Position numbers and translations under genes: made by a program. 64,000 bases of DNA from Candolleomyces eurysporus (taxonomy: Eukaryota; Basidiomycota; Agaricomycetes; Agaricales; Psathyrellaceae): NCBI GenBank assembly GCA_027579435.1, contig JANBPK010000770.1, positions 1 through 64,000 of the forward strand. Reading direction: 5' to 3'. Position 1 is the stretch's first letter. The number at the start of each line of letters is the position of its first letter. Below, one piece after another: positions 1 through 10,690 of the stretch. The notes under the pieces are model-generated. The model ran no database searches and had not been told where the DNA came from. It saw only the letters and a program-made list of their open reading frames with translations.

Positions 1-44
1 TCAATGTATTTGGGTTCAAAATATGAAGCAGAAAACCCTGTGTG
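1..44. repeat. Right end of a truncated MITE of the CACAGGG family
   Basis: The first 44 bases match the right end of the complete element at 15307-15684: the same order of TCAATGTA, a CAAAATATG block and the terminal AAACCCTGTG. The rest of this copy lies outside the window. The inference of a shared family rests on this alignment only. Confidence 0.7.
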
Positions 45-67
45 ATTTTGTTGGTTAGAGAGGCCTA

Positions 68-338
68 CACTGTGGTTTTTTATGTGTTCGTTCAATGAAC
101 ACATCTTAAGCAAATCAGGTGCAAGGAATGCATTTTTTTACAGTTTGTGTTTAATGTGCCTACATTGGACACATATTGAGCAAAGTTTAGTGGTGGCAGA
201 AGGAGGCCAGACACATGCAATGCAAATTTGAATTTGCCTAGCTTAAACATTTGTATTGCAGATTGTAGACAAAGTCAACCCTTGCATTTGGTTTGCTTAA
301 AATGTGCTCTTTAAACAAACACATCAAAAACCACAGTG
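68..338. mobile_element. MITE with about 59-bp terminal inverted repeats, CACTG ends and CTA target duplication
   Basis: The left end begins CACTGTGGTTTTT at 68 and the right end is its inverse, AAAAACCACAGTG, ending at 338. The inverted match continues inward for about 59 bases at roughly 85% identity, up to a CTTGCA/TGCAAG pair. Both sides are flanked by CTA (65-67 and 339-341), a 3-bp target duplication. CACTG-type termini with a 3-bp duplication are typical of the CACTA/EnSpm superfamily. No coding capacity is present, so it is non-autonomous. Confidence 0.8.
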
Positions 339-375
339 CTAGTTTGCTACCTGCACATCAATGGACCCAAGAATC

Positions 376-1830
376 CTATAAATACAGGCAAGCACCAACC
401 CCAAAGGGCATCAACTCTTCTCACAGGTGCTTGCAGTACTTCCTCTTGCAATTTTTTGTCTCACTTCTCTGTCCTTTTTTTCTTAATAAATTAGCAACCA
501 TTCCCTATTGCATCAATGGGAAGTTTGTCTCCAAGGATGTCTACAATGCCCATCAGCTCCATACCAAAAAAATGGCCAATCCAACCACAATTGATGAGAG
601 CACATGTGCACTTATTGAGTCCATCACCACCGGAATTTNAAAAAACAATAATGGAGCAACTCAAAGCTAAACTGGCATTGCTCTCCTTGTCCAGCAAAAG
701 CTCATCATTGCAACAGCCTCCAGCAACATCAGGGTTGGCCCCTCCTGCTCCTCCTCCGTCATCCAATGCCACTGCCCCAACTCAGCATTCCACCAACCTG
801 CTTGCCTCAGGAGTACCTCAAACAGGGTTTGTTCCCCCCTTAACAACCAATTCAGCATCTGGTACATCTGAAATCCCCTATCTTGACCACCCTTTCCCCC
901 ATGTCAATGAGGCTACTATCAATGCAATCATCACCCACACATTCAACCCTTACCACCTCTGGAAGCTCAACCCACATCACCAAGAGAAGAACCAAAAGAG
1001 GACTCTCCAGCTTGTTGGTGCCTCACTCAAATTTGCTTCTGACGAAACTGCATTAAAGGACTTCAAAGAGATCACTTCTCTCATGGTCCCTCTACAGGTA
1101 TACTTCAAAATTATCATTCACTATGTGCCGCCCTTGTCTGCTGCTGCTCTCTCAAAGCTTTTCTTCCACCCACGGCAAACCTTCACAGAATTGCCTCCAA
1201 GTATGCATAGTCTGCTGTCATCAACTACCACATCAATTTCTTTTTCTGCTGCCGGCAAGAAATGTGTAGGGGCTCCTACAACCTCTGGGCTTGCCAGGAC
1301 TCTGAGCTTACTAGTGAATTTCTACATGCTCATTGAAAAACCTATGGCTCTCTTGCCACCAACTCAAAAAAGGCCAACTTGTTGACCTCCAGCCCCATCA
1401 ACATTTGTTGCAACTTCAATGTGGGAAAATGTACAGCAGTGGTGTGCCCATGGAGCTGCTCTCACACTTGCTCAGTCTGTGGTAAACCCAAGCACAGCAC
1501 TCAGATGCACCCCAAGACCACATAGGACACTGGCAGCGCAGGTGACCTGCCCATCTTGTCACTCACTTGCCCAAGCCCTGCTTTGAGCGACAGGCAAGAA
1601 TCTACCACCAGTTTCTTTATTCATTCCCTTCAATTTCCTCTGTTTAATATACCACCAGAACAACCTAATTCAGATCCTCAATGTAATCTACCACCCTTGA
1701 ATGCATCCCACATTCCTCATGTTTCTTCTACCCTCAACCCGCTTGCTTGGTCACACTACTCTGAATACCCAGACCACGGTCTTGACACAATATAACTTTG
1801 ACAATGTGATGAGGACACAGCCTCCAAACA
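376..1830 (+). mobile_element. DIRS-like retroelement, gag-like 5' part, degenerate
   Basis: A TATA-like box (CTATAAATA, 376-384) precedes a coding stretch whose main open part is 516-1385; it contains an N at 640 and has no certain ATG. The middle encodes a Pro/Ser/Thr-rich segment followed by a helical region with the block NEATINAIITHTFNP. About 10 bases after the stop at 1385 another frame encodes a Cys/His cluster (C-N-F-N-V-G-K-C, then C..C..H.C..CG..H, 1395-1525), the arrangement seen in nucleocapsid-like proteins of basidiomycete tyrosine-recombinase retroelements. Near 1730-1795 a frame with PLAWSHYSEYPD resembles the region before the reverse transcriptase. Coding similarity then stops at about 1836, where an unrelated repeat begins. 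Family assignment is from memory of such elements; the copy is clearly dead. Confidence 0.55.
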
Positions 1831-1837
1831 ACTTCTG

Positions 1838-2850
1838 AACTTAAACAGGCAAAAGATAACGGAAAGGCTCTTGTAGATTTGGTGGGTAACATGGACCTGG
1901 ATGCAAAATACAACGCTAGCTACCCGCTATGTAGATTTAGTTACTTAGATTCCAAGATTAAATACTGTAGATAAGTTTGGCAAACACAACCAAGACAAAC
2001 AGAGATATAAATGCATGAAATCAACCAGTCCAAGGAGAAATAATCATATGAGGGTATCCAGGCTCCAGAACAAGGTCTTGACCTTCCTAGACTTGTGTCG
2101 AGACAGGTTCAGAGCCACTGCCAAAATGGCACTCCACTATTTCCACATGCTTTGATAGTTCGGAATAGGTTTGGAGGTAAGTACCTTTGCACCCGACTCT
2201 ACTTCTGTCTATCCAGTTTGCTGGGCACCTCTCCCAAGCCCTTGTCACATCATTGCCCCAACTTTAGGCATTCTGCATCCTTCCACACTCCATGCTTTCC
2301 TCGTTATCAGCTTTGGCTCTCAAGACCAAGACCTATCTCAGGTTCTGAAGACATCCAAGGGTCTGGTTTCTACTCTGCATCAGTTCACACATCAGGTTGG
2401 CTCTTCAGAAGCCCTCAACTGAGCCACTCGTACTTCTGAATCCAGCAAATGTCAGGTTTATTTGACTTGACAGATTTGCCATCATGTCCTTGAAGCCACA
2501 GAGTTACATTACACTTTCCACTTAGCGAATGTCAGGGCAAATGTCCCCTATAAATGTGCAGGCCCCCTTTCTACGCTGTACCTCACCAGGTCGAGCATGC
2601 AGTTATGGTTCTGATTACTTCTCTACCCTTCAGATACATTCGCAGGGCCTTCCTATTTTAAAGCACCACTGCCGAACTGTCGTACTTGGGTCACTGAGCT
2701 GGAAACCTGAGAGCTGCTAAGTCTGAAGTTGGGGACTGCTCCAACTCTTGATTTTGCAATGTTCAGAAGGCATGCTAAGTTCTATAAGTCGTTATCATTA
2801 CTTAGTACTTTGATTCAGAAGCACTTCCAAAGAAAAGTTCTATTAATTTG
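1838..2850 (+). repeat. Dispersed repeat R2, copy a, inserted in the DIRS-like element
   Basis: This stretch matches 5053-7260 in blocks: GGCTCTTGTAGAT with CGCTAGCTRCCCGCT at the start, TTTGGCAAACA, ATCATATGAGGGTATC, the TTAGCGAATGTCAGGGC block (2523 versus 6964) and CCAACTCTTG near the end. It contains no convincing gene. Because DIRS-like coding sequence lies on both sides, it probably inserted into that element. It is poorer in CpG than the other copy. Confidence 0.65.
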
Positions 2851-2944
2851 CGATTTATCTAAGGATATGCAAGCAAGCGCCGCATCACCGTTCTCTACAC
2901 AGTACTATGCTGGGGTCAACAATTCAGTGGCAGACACATAGTAT

Positions 2945-3178
2945 TTCACATTGACAATGAAACCGTCCATGCATCCTTCAACAACCTCCCAATTCAATCT
3001 CCCAATACAATGCATCTCTTGCGTCAATTCCTCCATTTTGCATGCCTCCTTGATTTTTCTTTCTCCTCTATTTGGTTGTCTTCTTCTGAAAATTCAATTG
3101 CTGACGCTGCCTCCCATTTTTCCTTTATGCGGATGTTTTCTCTTGCACCCAATCTTTTTCAGAAACCCTCCAAGAAAT
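2945..3178 (+). mobile_element. DIRS-like retroelement, RNase H remnant
   Basis: Read from 2949, the plus strand encodes FHIDNETVHASFNN followed, from 3010, by MHLLRQFLHFACLLDFSF, SSSENSIADAASHFSF and MRMFSLAPNLFQ. The order 'HID/SDN', 'LLR..HF....DF', 'ENSIADAASRF' and 'F.LAP' matches the end of the RNase H domain of DIRS-like elements. It is the continuation of the element broken at about 1836. The similarity ends near 3178, exactly where a CHAT-domain gene starts on the opposite strand, so this end is a junction rather than an element terminus. The reverse transcriptase core is missing. Confidence 0.6.
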
Positions 3179-3179
3179 T

Positions 3180-4060
3180 TGGCTGGCTGACCAAAAATAA
3201 TCCAGAACTATTTCTGTCAATTGGAAGGGAATTTTTGACTCTGTTGGTGAGTGATGTGATCATTGGTGTGTATGCTGGAACCACATAGTCAAAGATGCTC
3301 TCAGAATTGCTGCTGTCATATATGCCTGCTGTGTGAAGGGGAAGAAAAGCTAGAGGACCTGTTGGGTACCACCAGATCCTTGGCGGAGTACTACCAGGCA
3401 ACTCTTTGAATTTCTGTTATGGCAATCAACATTGTAGAAAAGGCAGTGTCACAGGAGCAACTTACTGAGATTGAGAGAGCATCCAAAATTGGCTTTACCA
3501 CATTGTTCCACAGACCCTCCAGAATTTCATGTACTTTGTACTGGTGCTGAGATCCTCCAAATGGCACAGGACGCAAGCCTCTGTGTTGCTGTTCATCTTT
3601 GATATCATCAAACCTGCCTCCTTCTTTGGCATCTTCTTTGAATCCCTCAAGCTCATGAGAATCTTCTCCAAATATCTCATCACCACCATCTTTGGCACTG
3701 TCTTCTGACTCTCCATCCTCTCCTTGGGCACACAGTCCCACCCTTTCCAACTGTTCTGACAAATCAAACCAATAAGCTTCAGCCCTCTTCTCAGAGAATT
3801 TAACTAGAGGGATGTGGATTGGTTTGCTACATCCAGCCACAAGTGCAAGGGCGTCACAACAAGATTGGTGAATGTTAATGGCAACAACAGGTCCAGACAA
3901 TGGGAGATTCCAAAATAGGTCTGAGCATGTTGATTGCTGGAGGAAGATTTTGCAACCCAGGACGGTTGTCCTGACCTTGGTAAGGAGACAATCTCATTCC
4001 TTTGCAAGCATTACATGTGAACATATTTCCTCTTCCTCCAAAATCTTTTTGATCACAGTG
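3180..4060 (-). pseudogene. CHAT-domain (caspase-like) protein, C-terminal fragment cut at both sides
   Basis: On the minus strand an exon from about 3900 to 3480 encodes GPVVAINIHQSCCDAL, IHIPLVKFSEKRAEAYWF, an acidic linker and LEGLWNNVVKPILDALSI. After a probable intron it continues with PPRIWWYPTGPLAFLPLHTA, GIYDS, YVVPAYTPMITSLTNR and LFLVSQPN. This is the pattern of the CHAT domain of fungal TPR-CHAT proteins, separase/caspase-fold proteases linked to cell death in other systems. The catalytic His would be in PLHTAGIY; the region that should carry the catalytic Cys is lost, since homology stops at the DIRS-like junction (3180). At about 4065 the upstream part is replaced by a dispersed repeat. 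No intact gene remains. Confidence 0.65.
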
Positions 4061-4065
4061 CTATG

Positions 4066-4680
4066 ACCATGTCGGTTTTAGCAAATATTAGTTCAATTTT
4101 TGCAATAATAAACTACAATGTTGATGCGGTCTGACTCTCTAAGTACAAGAAATGCTATGCTATTGATAAGGTTCACACAGCTTGAGAAGGAGAAAAGAGC
4201 TAGTACTACCAGCTCTAGGGACACAAGAGCTGAAGTTACTTGGGACTGTCAGCTTAAAGCCACCCCAGTTGTATTATACCTGGGCTGGAGGAGCTACCTT
4301 AGTTGATGCCATGCTAAAAGTCAGGCAGCTTGACTGAAGCAGCTTCAGAAAGACTTATACCTTCTACATGCAACTGCCAGGACACTCAGGCAGCACAACC
4401 AGGGAGTCTAGGAATCAGGCAGCTTCACATTAATCAAGTATGAGTGCTAGAGTGGCTTGAGGTGTCCTTCAAAACGACAAAGTCCATGGCTAGTGGTGCG
4501 GCCTGGGGGCTGTGATAAACTCCAACACAGTGCAAGGAACTGAAGCAGTGTGAGGAACTGAAGCAGTGCAAGTCCTGAGTCAAGGGAATGACCAGACTGA
4601 CTGTTGGCATCAGGTGAAAAGGTGCAGGTGACTCAGGATGAGGCAACCGTTGATGTGCAGGTAGCGAACTANGGGCTCTC
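4066..4680 (-). repeat. Dispersed repeat R1, copy a, inverted relative to 10080-10690
   Basis: The reverse complement of this block aligns with 10080-10690. Shared stretches include GGAGTTTATCACAGCC, CCATGGACTTTGT, TGTCCCTAGAGC, TTTGTAGTTTATTATT and ACTCAGGACT. Compared with the other copy, many CG dinucleotides are TG or CA here. There is an N at 4672. No coding function is seen. Confidence 0.75.
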
Positions 4681-4708
4681 TAACCAACAAAACTATAGAA
4701 CTCAAACA

Positions 4709-4744
4709 CACACACACACAACCACAACAACACAACACACCAAA
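4709..4744. repeat. CA-rich simple repeat
   Basis: A (CA)n tract followed by CCACAACAACACAACACACC. A similar CA-rich tract (ACACACACACAAAACACC) stands at 9470-9490, next to the break in the hAT gene, so such tracts may mark ends of the same repeat family. Confidence 0.7.
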
Positions 4745-5052
4745 TACCTTCGTGAAGATAAAGGCGGGCAAGGGGTATAGGTAAAAAGCTCTAAGTCTAG
4801 TCGACAGAGGCTTCTAGAACTCTTCTTGTACGATCGCAAGTTCGANGGGGGACTAAGGCTCAACCAGAAAACAATAGAAATGCTTCACAAAGTGACTTCG
4901 CTAACACACGGTAAGGTTCGAGATACGACGGATAACTTTGTGAACAGAGAACACGGTCTCGAGCAACTTTAATGCAAGAACGATTTGATAATATGCAAGC
5001 AACACAACTCTGATTGACTTCACAAACTTAAACACTCTTTTCTCGATAACAG

Positions 5053-7260
5053 ATGGCTCTTGTAGATTCCTGGGAACATGGTCCCGACGCGAAATACAAA
5101 CGCTAGCTGCCCGCTGATACGACCGTGTTCGCATTTTCGCGAATAAATACCAATCTTATTGAATATACTGTTCATCATTCAATTAAACGGTCGTGTCTAT
5201 TAAATCTCTAGGTTACGAAACCCTTCCAGTACTAAGATAACTCGCGCGGCGTGAAGGATAATTAAAGAGTATGTTACTCTTGGGTACACGAGAGGTGGGG
5301 TCTACTCGAGGACTGCCAACCTAGAGGCACGCCCGCCATATACCCGAGATTAGGGTTTAGTAGGCCAGCCAGCTGGCGCCGCTTTAGATCAAACGGCCTA
5401 CCCTGCAGCTGAAAGACCCAGTTTCATTACTGAAGCTAGAGAGATATTTTCCTAGGCACTAAAGGAACCTAAACTCTCGCGCGGCCTCACATTAATCGAG
5501 TACATTCAGTGCTAGAGCAGTAGGGTGAGTCCCTAAGCATATGAAGAGATGCGCGGCAAGGTTTCGGCACATCAGACGGCATGATGGCTGGCGCGGCACG
5601 AGAAAGGAGCTCAATATACTCTGAAAGGAAAGTCATTCACGGAAGAGATAACCCGGAAGGTGGTCACAAGGGCTTTTGCCAAGATAAAGATACTCAATTG
5701 ACAGAGGTCCGACTCCTTTTCACGCGGCTCGAGCAAAGGTACACCAAGACGGCAGTTGGAATAACCGTAGACCGACCACCCTCGATCAACTTCGGCATCC
5801 CACTTGGCATACTAGAAAAGGCAACAAGGATCTATTAATAGTCACGGCACGAGCGCAGGAGTGGCGCGGCGGCGCCTTGGCGTATCCAATACCCTCTTTT
5901 TATCTCTTTATCTCTCTCTCTAGCTGGGGCCTGGACTCTCTTTATTTATAAATCTCGTGTACACCTATTTACCATGCTCCGGTGATCGCGCGGCTCCAGG
6001 TAGTATATATATTGGACTCTCTTAGCATAGTTTTTTCCCAGAGAATTACTGCTGTTTTATTTGTGTTTACTTTGCGTTTGTAATCAACTGGATTTGTGAC
6101 TTTTATCTCGCACGGCGTGATACTAAGTTAAAGGAAAGATCAAAGCTATAAAGAAGTAACCCTAGGGTTAACTGTGTGATTATCAAGTACTCCTTGATTA
6201 CTTGGAATTAGTGTGCACAAGAGAGAGAATTAGTAAATTCTTAATACTCTACACTACCCCCCATACTCGCACCCCCGATTTGGTGCGGCACAACTACAAA
6301 GGTCCATACATACTGCTTACCTCGCACGGCTCGACTTAGAGTTGGTGTAGGTGTTAGGTTGTGTGTTTCAGTAGTCTCGCCGTTCACGATCACTTCACTG
6401 CTAATGATAATACAGGTAAAACAGAGATGTATATATATGTAATTATTGTTTGGCAAACAGACAGAGAAACAAACAGATGACAGAGACAGAGAGAGATAAG
6501 AAACACAATCATATGAGGGTATCGAAGGCCGAGAGTTGAGTCTCGAACTTTAGAACGCAGCCCAGGCTCTTTGCAAACCTGTTCTGGATGTGGCTGTTAT
6601 TGAGTCCGCATGGATATTCACCGAGGATTGCTTCCGGAGAGCGCACCCTTCCGTTCACAAACCTCACCCAACGAATTGATCCGAGTTTTGGGTGTTTGGC
6701 TCCTCCAAGCCACACGGCTTCACTACTCTGCTGACCCTTTCTTTCTCTTGGCTATGGACAAGCTGACTGAGCTTCGGGTTAATGACCACATAAGCTTTAG
6801 TCGTACTTTCTGGTTTTCCGAGCAGGTTCACAAACTTTGGATTAGTTGTCTGATGTTGATCACTGCTTCCGTTCCTTCCAATTCTGGTCACGTCAACGCT
6901 TATTGACTTAGCGGATCGCTCATCAATTCTCAAAGCCACCGGCTGCTTTGTGAAGTCTTCTGCTTAGCGAATGTCAGGGCGAATTCCCTTGTAATGTGCA
7001 CAACTCCCCCTAGCATCGTACCTCGCCAGGTCAGGCATGCTAGTTAGACTTCGAATAGTATGACTGCGTTTCAGATATGCTTGCGAGACCTTTGTGAACT
7101 TAAAGTGTCGTTGCAGAACCGTCTTACTCAACGTTCTTTCGTTCTCTAGGGCGTCTGCTTAGTTGACAGTCAGGGTTAACTCCAACTCTTGTATTTCCCT
7201 TCCTTCAAGAAGATCTCTTTAATTATCTATGTTGATTTGCGAAATTTACGAATAGATTCG
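5053..7260 (+). repeat. Dispersed repeat R2, copy b, with a 1.3-kb insertion
   Basis: 5053-5115 and 6440-7260 align in order with the 1838-2850 copy; 5119-6435 has no counterpart there. The aligned right part contains the ATCATATGAGGGTATC block (6510) and the TTAGCGAATGTCAGGGC block (6964). Short open frames inside are unrelated between the copies and are not called as genes. Confidence 0.6.
5119..6435. repeat. Insertion inside repeat R2b, rich in GCGCGGC motifs
   Basis: A stretch of about 1.3 kb absent from the other R2 copy. It starts with GATACGACCG (5119) and has the near-inverse CGGTCGTGTC about 70 bp on (5187). At least ten GC-rich words with a GCGCGGC or GCACGGC core occur at 5241, 5476, 5551, 5591, 5721, 5861, 5996, 6108 and 6321, plus a GGCGCCGC at 5375, in otherwise AT-rich DNA. 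A pyrimidine-rich CTCTTTATCTCTCTCTCT tract lies near 5900. The 85-codon open frame at 5581-5838 resembles nothing I know and is not called. Confidence 0.45.
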
Positions 7261-7290
7261 CAAATTTGAGAGGGTGTCTACGCAGATGGC

Positions 7291-7334
7291 ATATCATCTC
7301 CCCCTGACTTAAGATCTTCACTGTCCTCAGTGAA
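7291..7334 (+). promoter_or_regulatory. C-rich box plus perfect hairpin upstream of the hAT gene
   Basis: ATATCATCTCCCCC is followed by TTCACTG TCCT CAGTGAA, a 7-bp stem with a TCCT loop (7317-7334). The same box and a differently sequenced 6-bp stem with the same loop occur at 10691-10732. The function is unknown. Confidence 0.4.
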
Positions 7335-7446
7335 CAGTTGGTCTGACATCGGTCTGCTTTTGAATAGATTTGCGAATTTGAGAGGGTGTCTACACAGACG
7401 GCGTATCACTGGCAGCTTCAAAAACCCTGGAAGCGCATGTAACAAA

Positions 7447-9435
7447 GGTGAGAGCTGTCGATCTGTTGGGGCACATTCTCATTTTACAGCAGACTCAGGT
7501 GCAGAAAAGCATCCAGGCCAAACCCCCTGGGGAATCAAAGAAAACCTTGGTGAAACCAAAGGTAAGTGAACAATTTCTTTATTGAGCTTTGAATTCATAT
7601 CTGGCTTCCAAACCCAGGCTACAGGGGGGCAACCATCTGCAGGGTCATCCAAGACACCGGCAGGTGGCAACCAGGTGAGTCAATGAAAGCAACTTGTCAA
7701 TGTAAATTAATATCCTCCAGGGTCTGTCAACAACCCCGGCTGTGAAGCCATCTGGGATCCCAAAAAAAAANCCTGCAAAACCGTTGGANGGTAAGCTTCG
7801 AGTCTTAGGAAAAATGGACCTGATACTTGTGACAGGAAATGGATGTGGATGAACCCACNAAAAAGTGGGGCACTTTTACATCTCTCTGTGCTGACCAGAA
7901 TGCCTGGCCCACGAGATGTACCAGACCCCGCCGCAATCATCACTGAGCCATGCAAACGCAAGGTTCCCGCCCATCTGCATGATGCAAACAATACCTCAAC
8001 AGACCCAACCCTGAAACGTCTGCGAGGAGAGGGTGGCTCTGCAGCCCAGTCCAGCACTACCCCTATTCCACAACCATCTACTTCTCCTTCTTGTTCGCCA
8101 GTAATCAAAATTGAGGAAGATGAAGACGAACCTCACAGGACCAATACACCTCCCCAGCACCCCAAAAACATTCTTGAGTCCACCGATGATGAGGAAAACG
8201 CCCGAGATGAAGCAAGGTCTTGCCATGCTCAGCCTCGACAGCTGAAACGAAAGCGGAGTCATGTTGTGCTTGGCTTAGATGATGACGACAAAGAACAAAA
8301 CCAGCCAGTGCTGCCACCACCTAAAAAACAGAAGGCTAAGGAGGTGGCCCAGCTGTGTGAGGAGGTGGTGCCTGAGGAACCTGAGGAAGATGCTGAGGCA
8401 ATGTTAGGTGAGCACACTCGAAGTTGTGCATAATCTATACTTACCTTTGAGATAGACCGTCTTGTGTCCACTTGGAACTCGCCAGCTTACGCATTCTTTG
8501 AGCCCAGACCAACAATCACCAGCCATGATGACCGTCGATGTCTTGAGTTCAAGTGTGGGGCGCTGCAGTGCAAAGGGCAGGGAAATCAAACAGAGCAACA
8601 GATTGTACGGAGGTATCTTGATCCCAAGATGTCGAAAGATGGAAAGATGAAGGTCGATAATTCAACAGGGAATCTTTTCAAGCATGCTTGGAAGTGTTGG
8701 GGGGAGGAGATTGTTAAACAAGCTGTGGAGGCTAATGATTTGGCAGCCACAAGGCAGGGATTGGCAACGTCAAAGGTGCTTGCTGATGGTTCAATCACGG
8801 CTACATTTGAGAGAACAGGGAAGGGGAAGGTGATGTATTCCACAAAGCCACTCACATATTCTAAGACCCAGTAGGCTGCAAGTTATGAGTACTTTGCATG
8901 ACTACAGACTGACGCACCTTTAACAGTGTTGAGTGCGTTCGTTGGGTTGCAGAGGATATGCGGCCTGCAAGCATTGTTGGCGACAGGGGTTTCCTTTGCC
9001 TAATGAAGACTGGAAGGCCCCACACAAACATACCATTGTCCCAGACCGTCTCACGAGATGTCCATGTCATCTTCAGGAATGTTCGTGAAAGAATTGCAGA
9101 GTTGCTTAAAGTGAGCATGTTATCTTTCAATCAATAGACATAGAACTCACATATGAAAAGAACTATGATGGACGTTTGAACTTTGCCTCTGATGCCTGGA
9201 CTTCTCCTAACCACCATCCATTCGTTGCAGTCACTGTTCATATGGAAAAAGACGGGGAGTCTGTATGCATGCTGCTTGATATCGTTGAGCTCTCAGTTTC
9301 GCATTTGGGCATCAACCTGGCTGCGGCCTTTGTGGATATCCTTCGAAGCTATAGGATTGAACATAAAGTAAGCAAAAAAGAATGTTTTGAATAGCAAAAC
9401 TGACCTCGACATATAGCTTTTATCCGTTACATTGA
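7447..9435 (+). pseudogene. hAT-superfamily transposase gene, N-terminal part, truncated at its 3' end
   Basis: The 5' part runs over several short exons ending in GTGAG/GTAAG donors (about 7490-7560, 7620-7672, 7720-7789) and gives a Lys/Pro/Ala-rich tail. The exon at about 7890-8406 encodes a low-complexity region with a basic stretch (KRKRS), an acidic DDDDKE and PPPKKQKAK. The next exon (8450-8868) encodes WNSPAYAFFEPRP, then CLEFKCGALQC, a basic RRYLD block and KHAWKCWGEE, a C2H/C BED-like zinc finger. Later exons encode VRWVAEDMRPASIV, GFLCLMKTGRP, then LNFASDAWTSPNHHPFVAVT and MLLDIVELSVSHLGINLA (9176-9367), the DDE-region entry of basidiomycete hAT transposases. After LLSVT (about 9430) the expected CDNASNND block is missing and a CA-rich repeat begins. 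Ns at 7771, about 7789 and 7859 blur the 5' frame. The rest of the catalytic domain is absent, so it cannot be active. Confidence 0.75.
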
Positions 9436-10079
9436 TGAGATTGGTGCTGCCGAGCTCAGAACACACACACAAAACACCAACCACAACCTATCTGTGAGCG
9501 GTGTATAGTCATGCGGTGTGAGAGTCAGGCCGCATGAAGTCAAAGTGCGAGTTTGTGGGGGTTATTGAGTGAATTAAGAATACTAAGTTCTCAAGTTCTC
9601 TCTTTGATACACTCCACAGAACTAGAAGTACCCTAGTGTACTGCTAGTAAGGTTCCTATTCTTTAGTAGTCACTCCTTATGACTGCTTAAGTTCCTAGGT
9701 TTCCAATACAACTGATAGTTCACACCGTGTGAAATATAAGCAGAAAAGCTCAATAGATTCGTCGATAGATGCAAGTAAAGATAAAACAACAATGATACGA
9801 TGATGCTGCTCGAGTCAGTGGTTAGTGTGTATATATACTACTTCAAGCCACGTAAAAATAGATAAAAGACACATGTGATAGACAAGCTCATAGCCAATAA
9901 TAAGAGTCCAAGCAAAAGATAAAGAGAAAATAGAACCGGGTATTGGTAGAGGCCGCGCCAAGATTGTAGCTGCGCGAGTCAGGCGCGCCTCTGAACGCCA
10001 AATCTAGATCACCATTTCCTTTCTGGTGAAGCCGCGTGAGATGCTGACTGATGATCGAGGGTGGACAGGCATCCTTGCT
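9436..10079. other. Unclassified repeat-like DNA, no gene seen
   Basis: It begins with a CA-rich tract (9470-9490), probably the end of an inserted element that cut the hAT gene. It carries scattered GC-rich words (GCGGTGTGAG, GCCGCATG, GCCGCGCC, GCGCGAG, AGGCGCGCCT) in AT-rich sequence. No open frame here looks coding. Confidence 0.4.
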
Positions 10080-10690
10080 CCGCGTCCCCTACCCCCGTTG
10101 CCATCCTCAAGCCGCTTGGATAGGTATGGTCGCCCGGTGTGGAGTCAGCTGCACCTTTTTCCCCAATACCAACGGTTGGTCTGGTCATCCCTTTGACTCA
10201 GGACTCGAGCCACTTCAGTTCCTCGCGCCACGTCGGAGTTTATCACAGCCACCCAGCTGTGCCACTAGCCATGGACTTTGTTGTTTTGAAGGTTTCCTCA
10301 AGCCGCTCCAGCACTTGTACTCGATTAATATGAAGCTGCCTGATTTCTGAACTTCTCTGGTAGTGCCCCCTGAGAGTCCTGACGGTTGTGTTGTAAAGGT
10401 ATATGACTTTCTGACGTCGCTTCAGTTGAGCCACCTGACTTTTAGCATGGCATCAACTAGAGTAGCTTCTCCAGTCAGGGTATAATACAACTGGGGCGGT
10501 TTCAAGTTGACAGCCTTGAGTAGCTTCAACTCTCGTGTCCCTAGAGCCGTAGTACTAACTCTTTTCCTTCTCAAGCCACGTGAACCTTATTGATAGCGTA
10601 GTTGTTTTTGTACTTAGAGACTCAGACCGCGTCAAATTTGTAGTTTATTATTGTGAAAAGTGAACTTATATTCGCTAAAACTGACGCAGT
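10080..10690 (+). repeat. Dispersed repeat R1, copy b
   Basis: Inverted relative to copy a at 4066-4680. CpG words such as GCCGCTCC and GCGCCACG here correspond to TG/CA-substituted words in copy a. The 64- and 99-codon frames in it are not conserved with the other copy. Confidence 0.75.

Noticed and set aside
5581..5838. 85-codon ATG open frame on the plus strand
   Set aside because: Lies inside a repeat insertion, has no recognisable domain and no counterpart in the other repeat copy.
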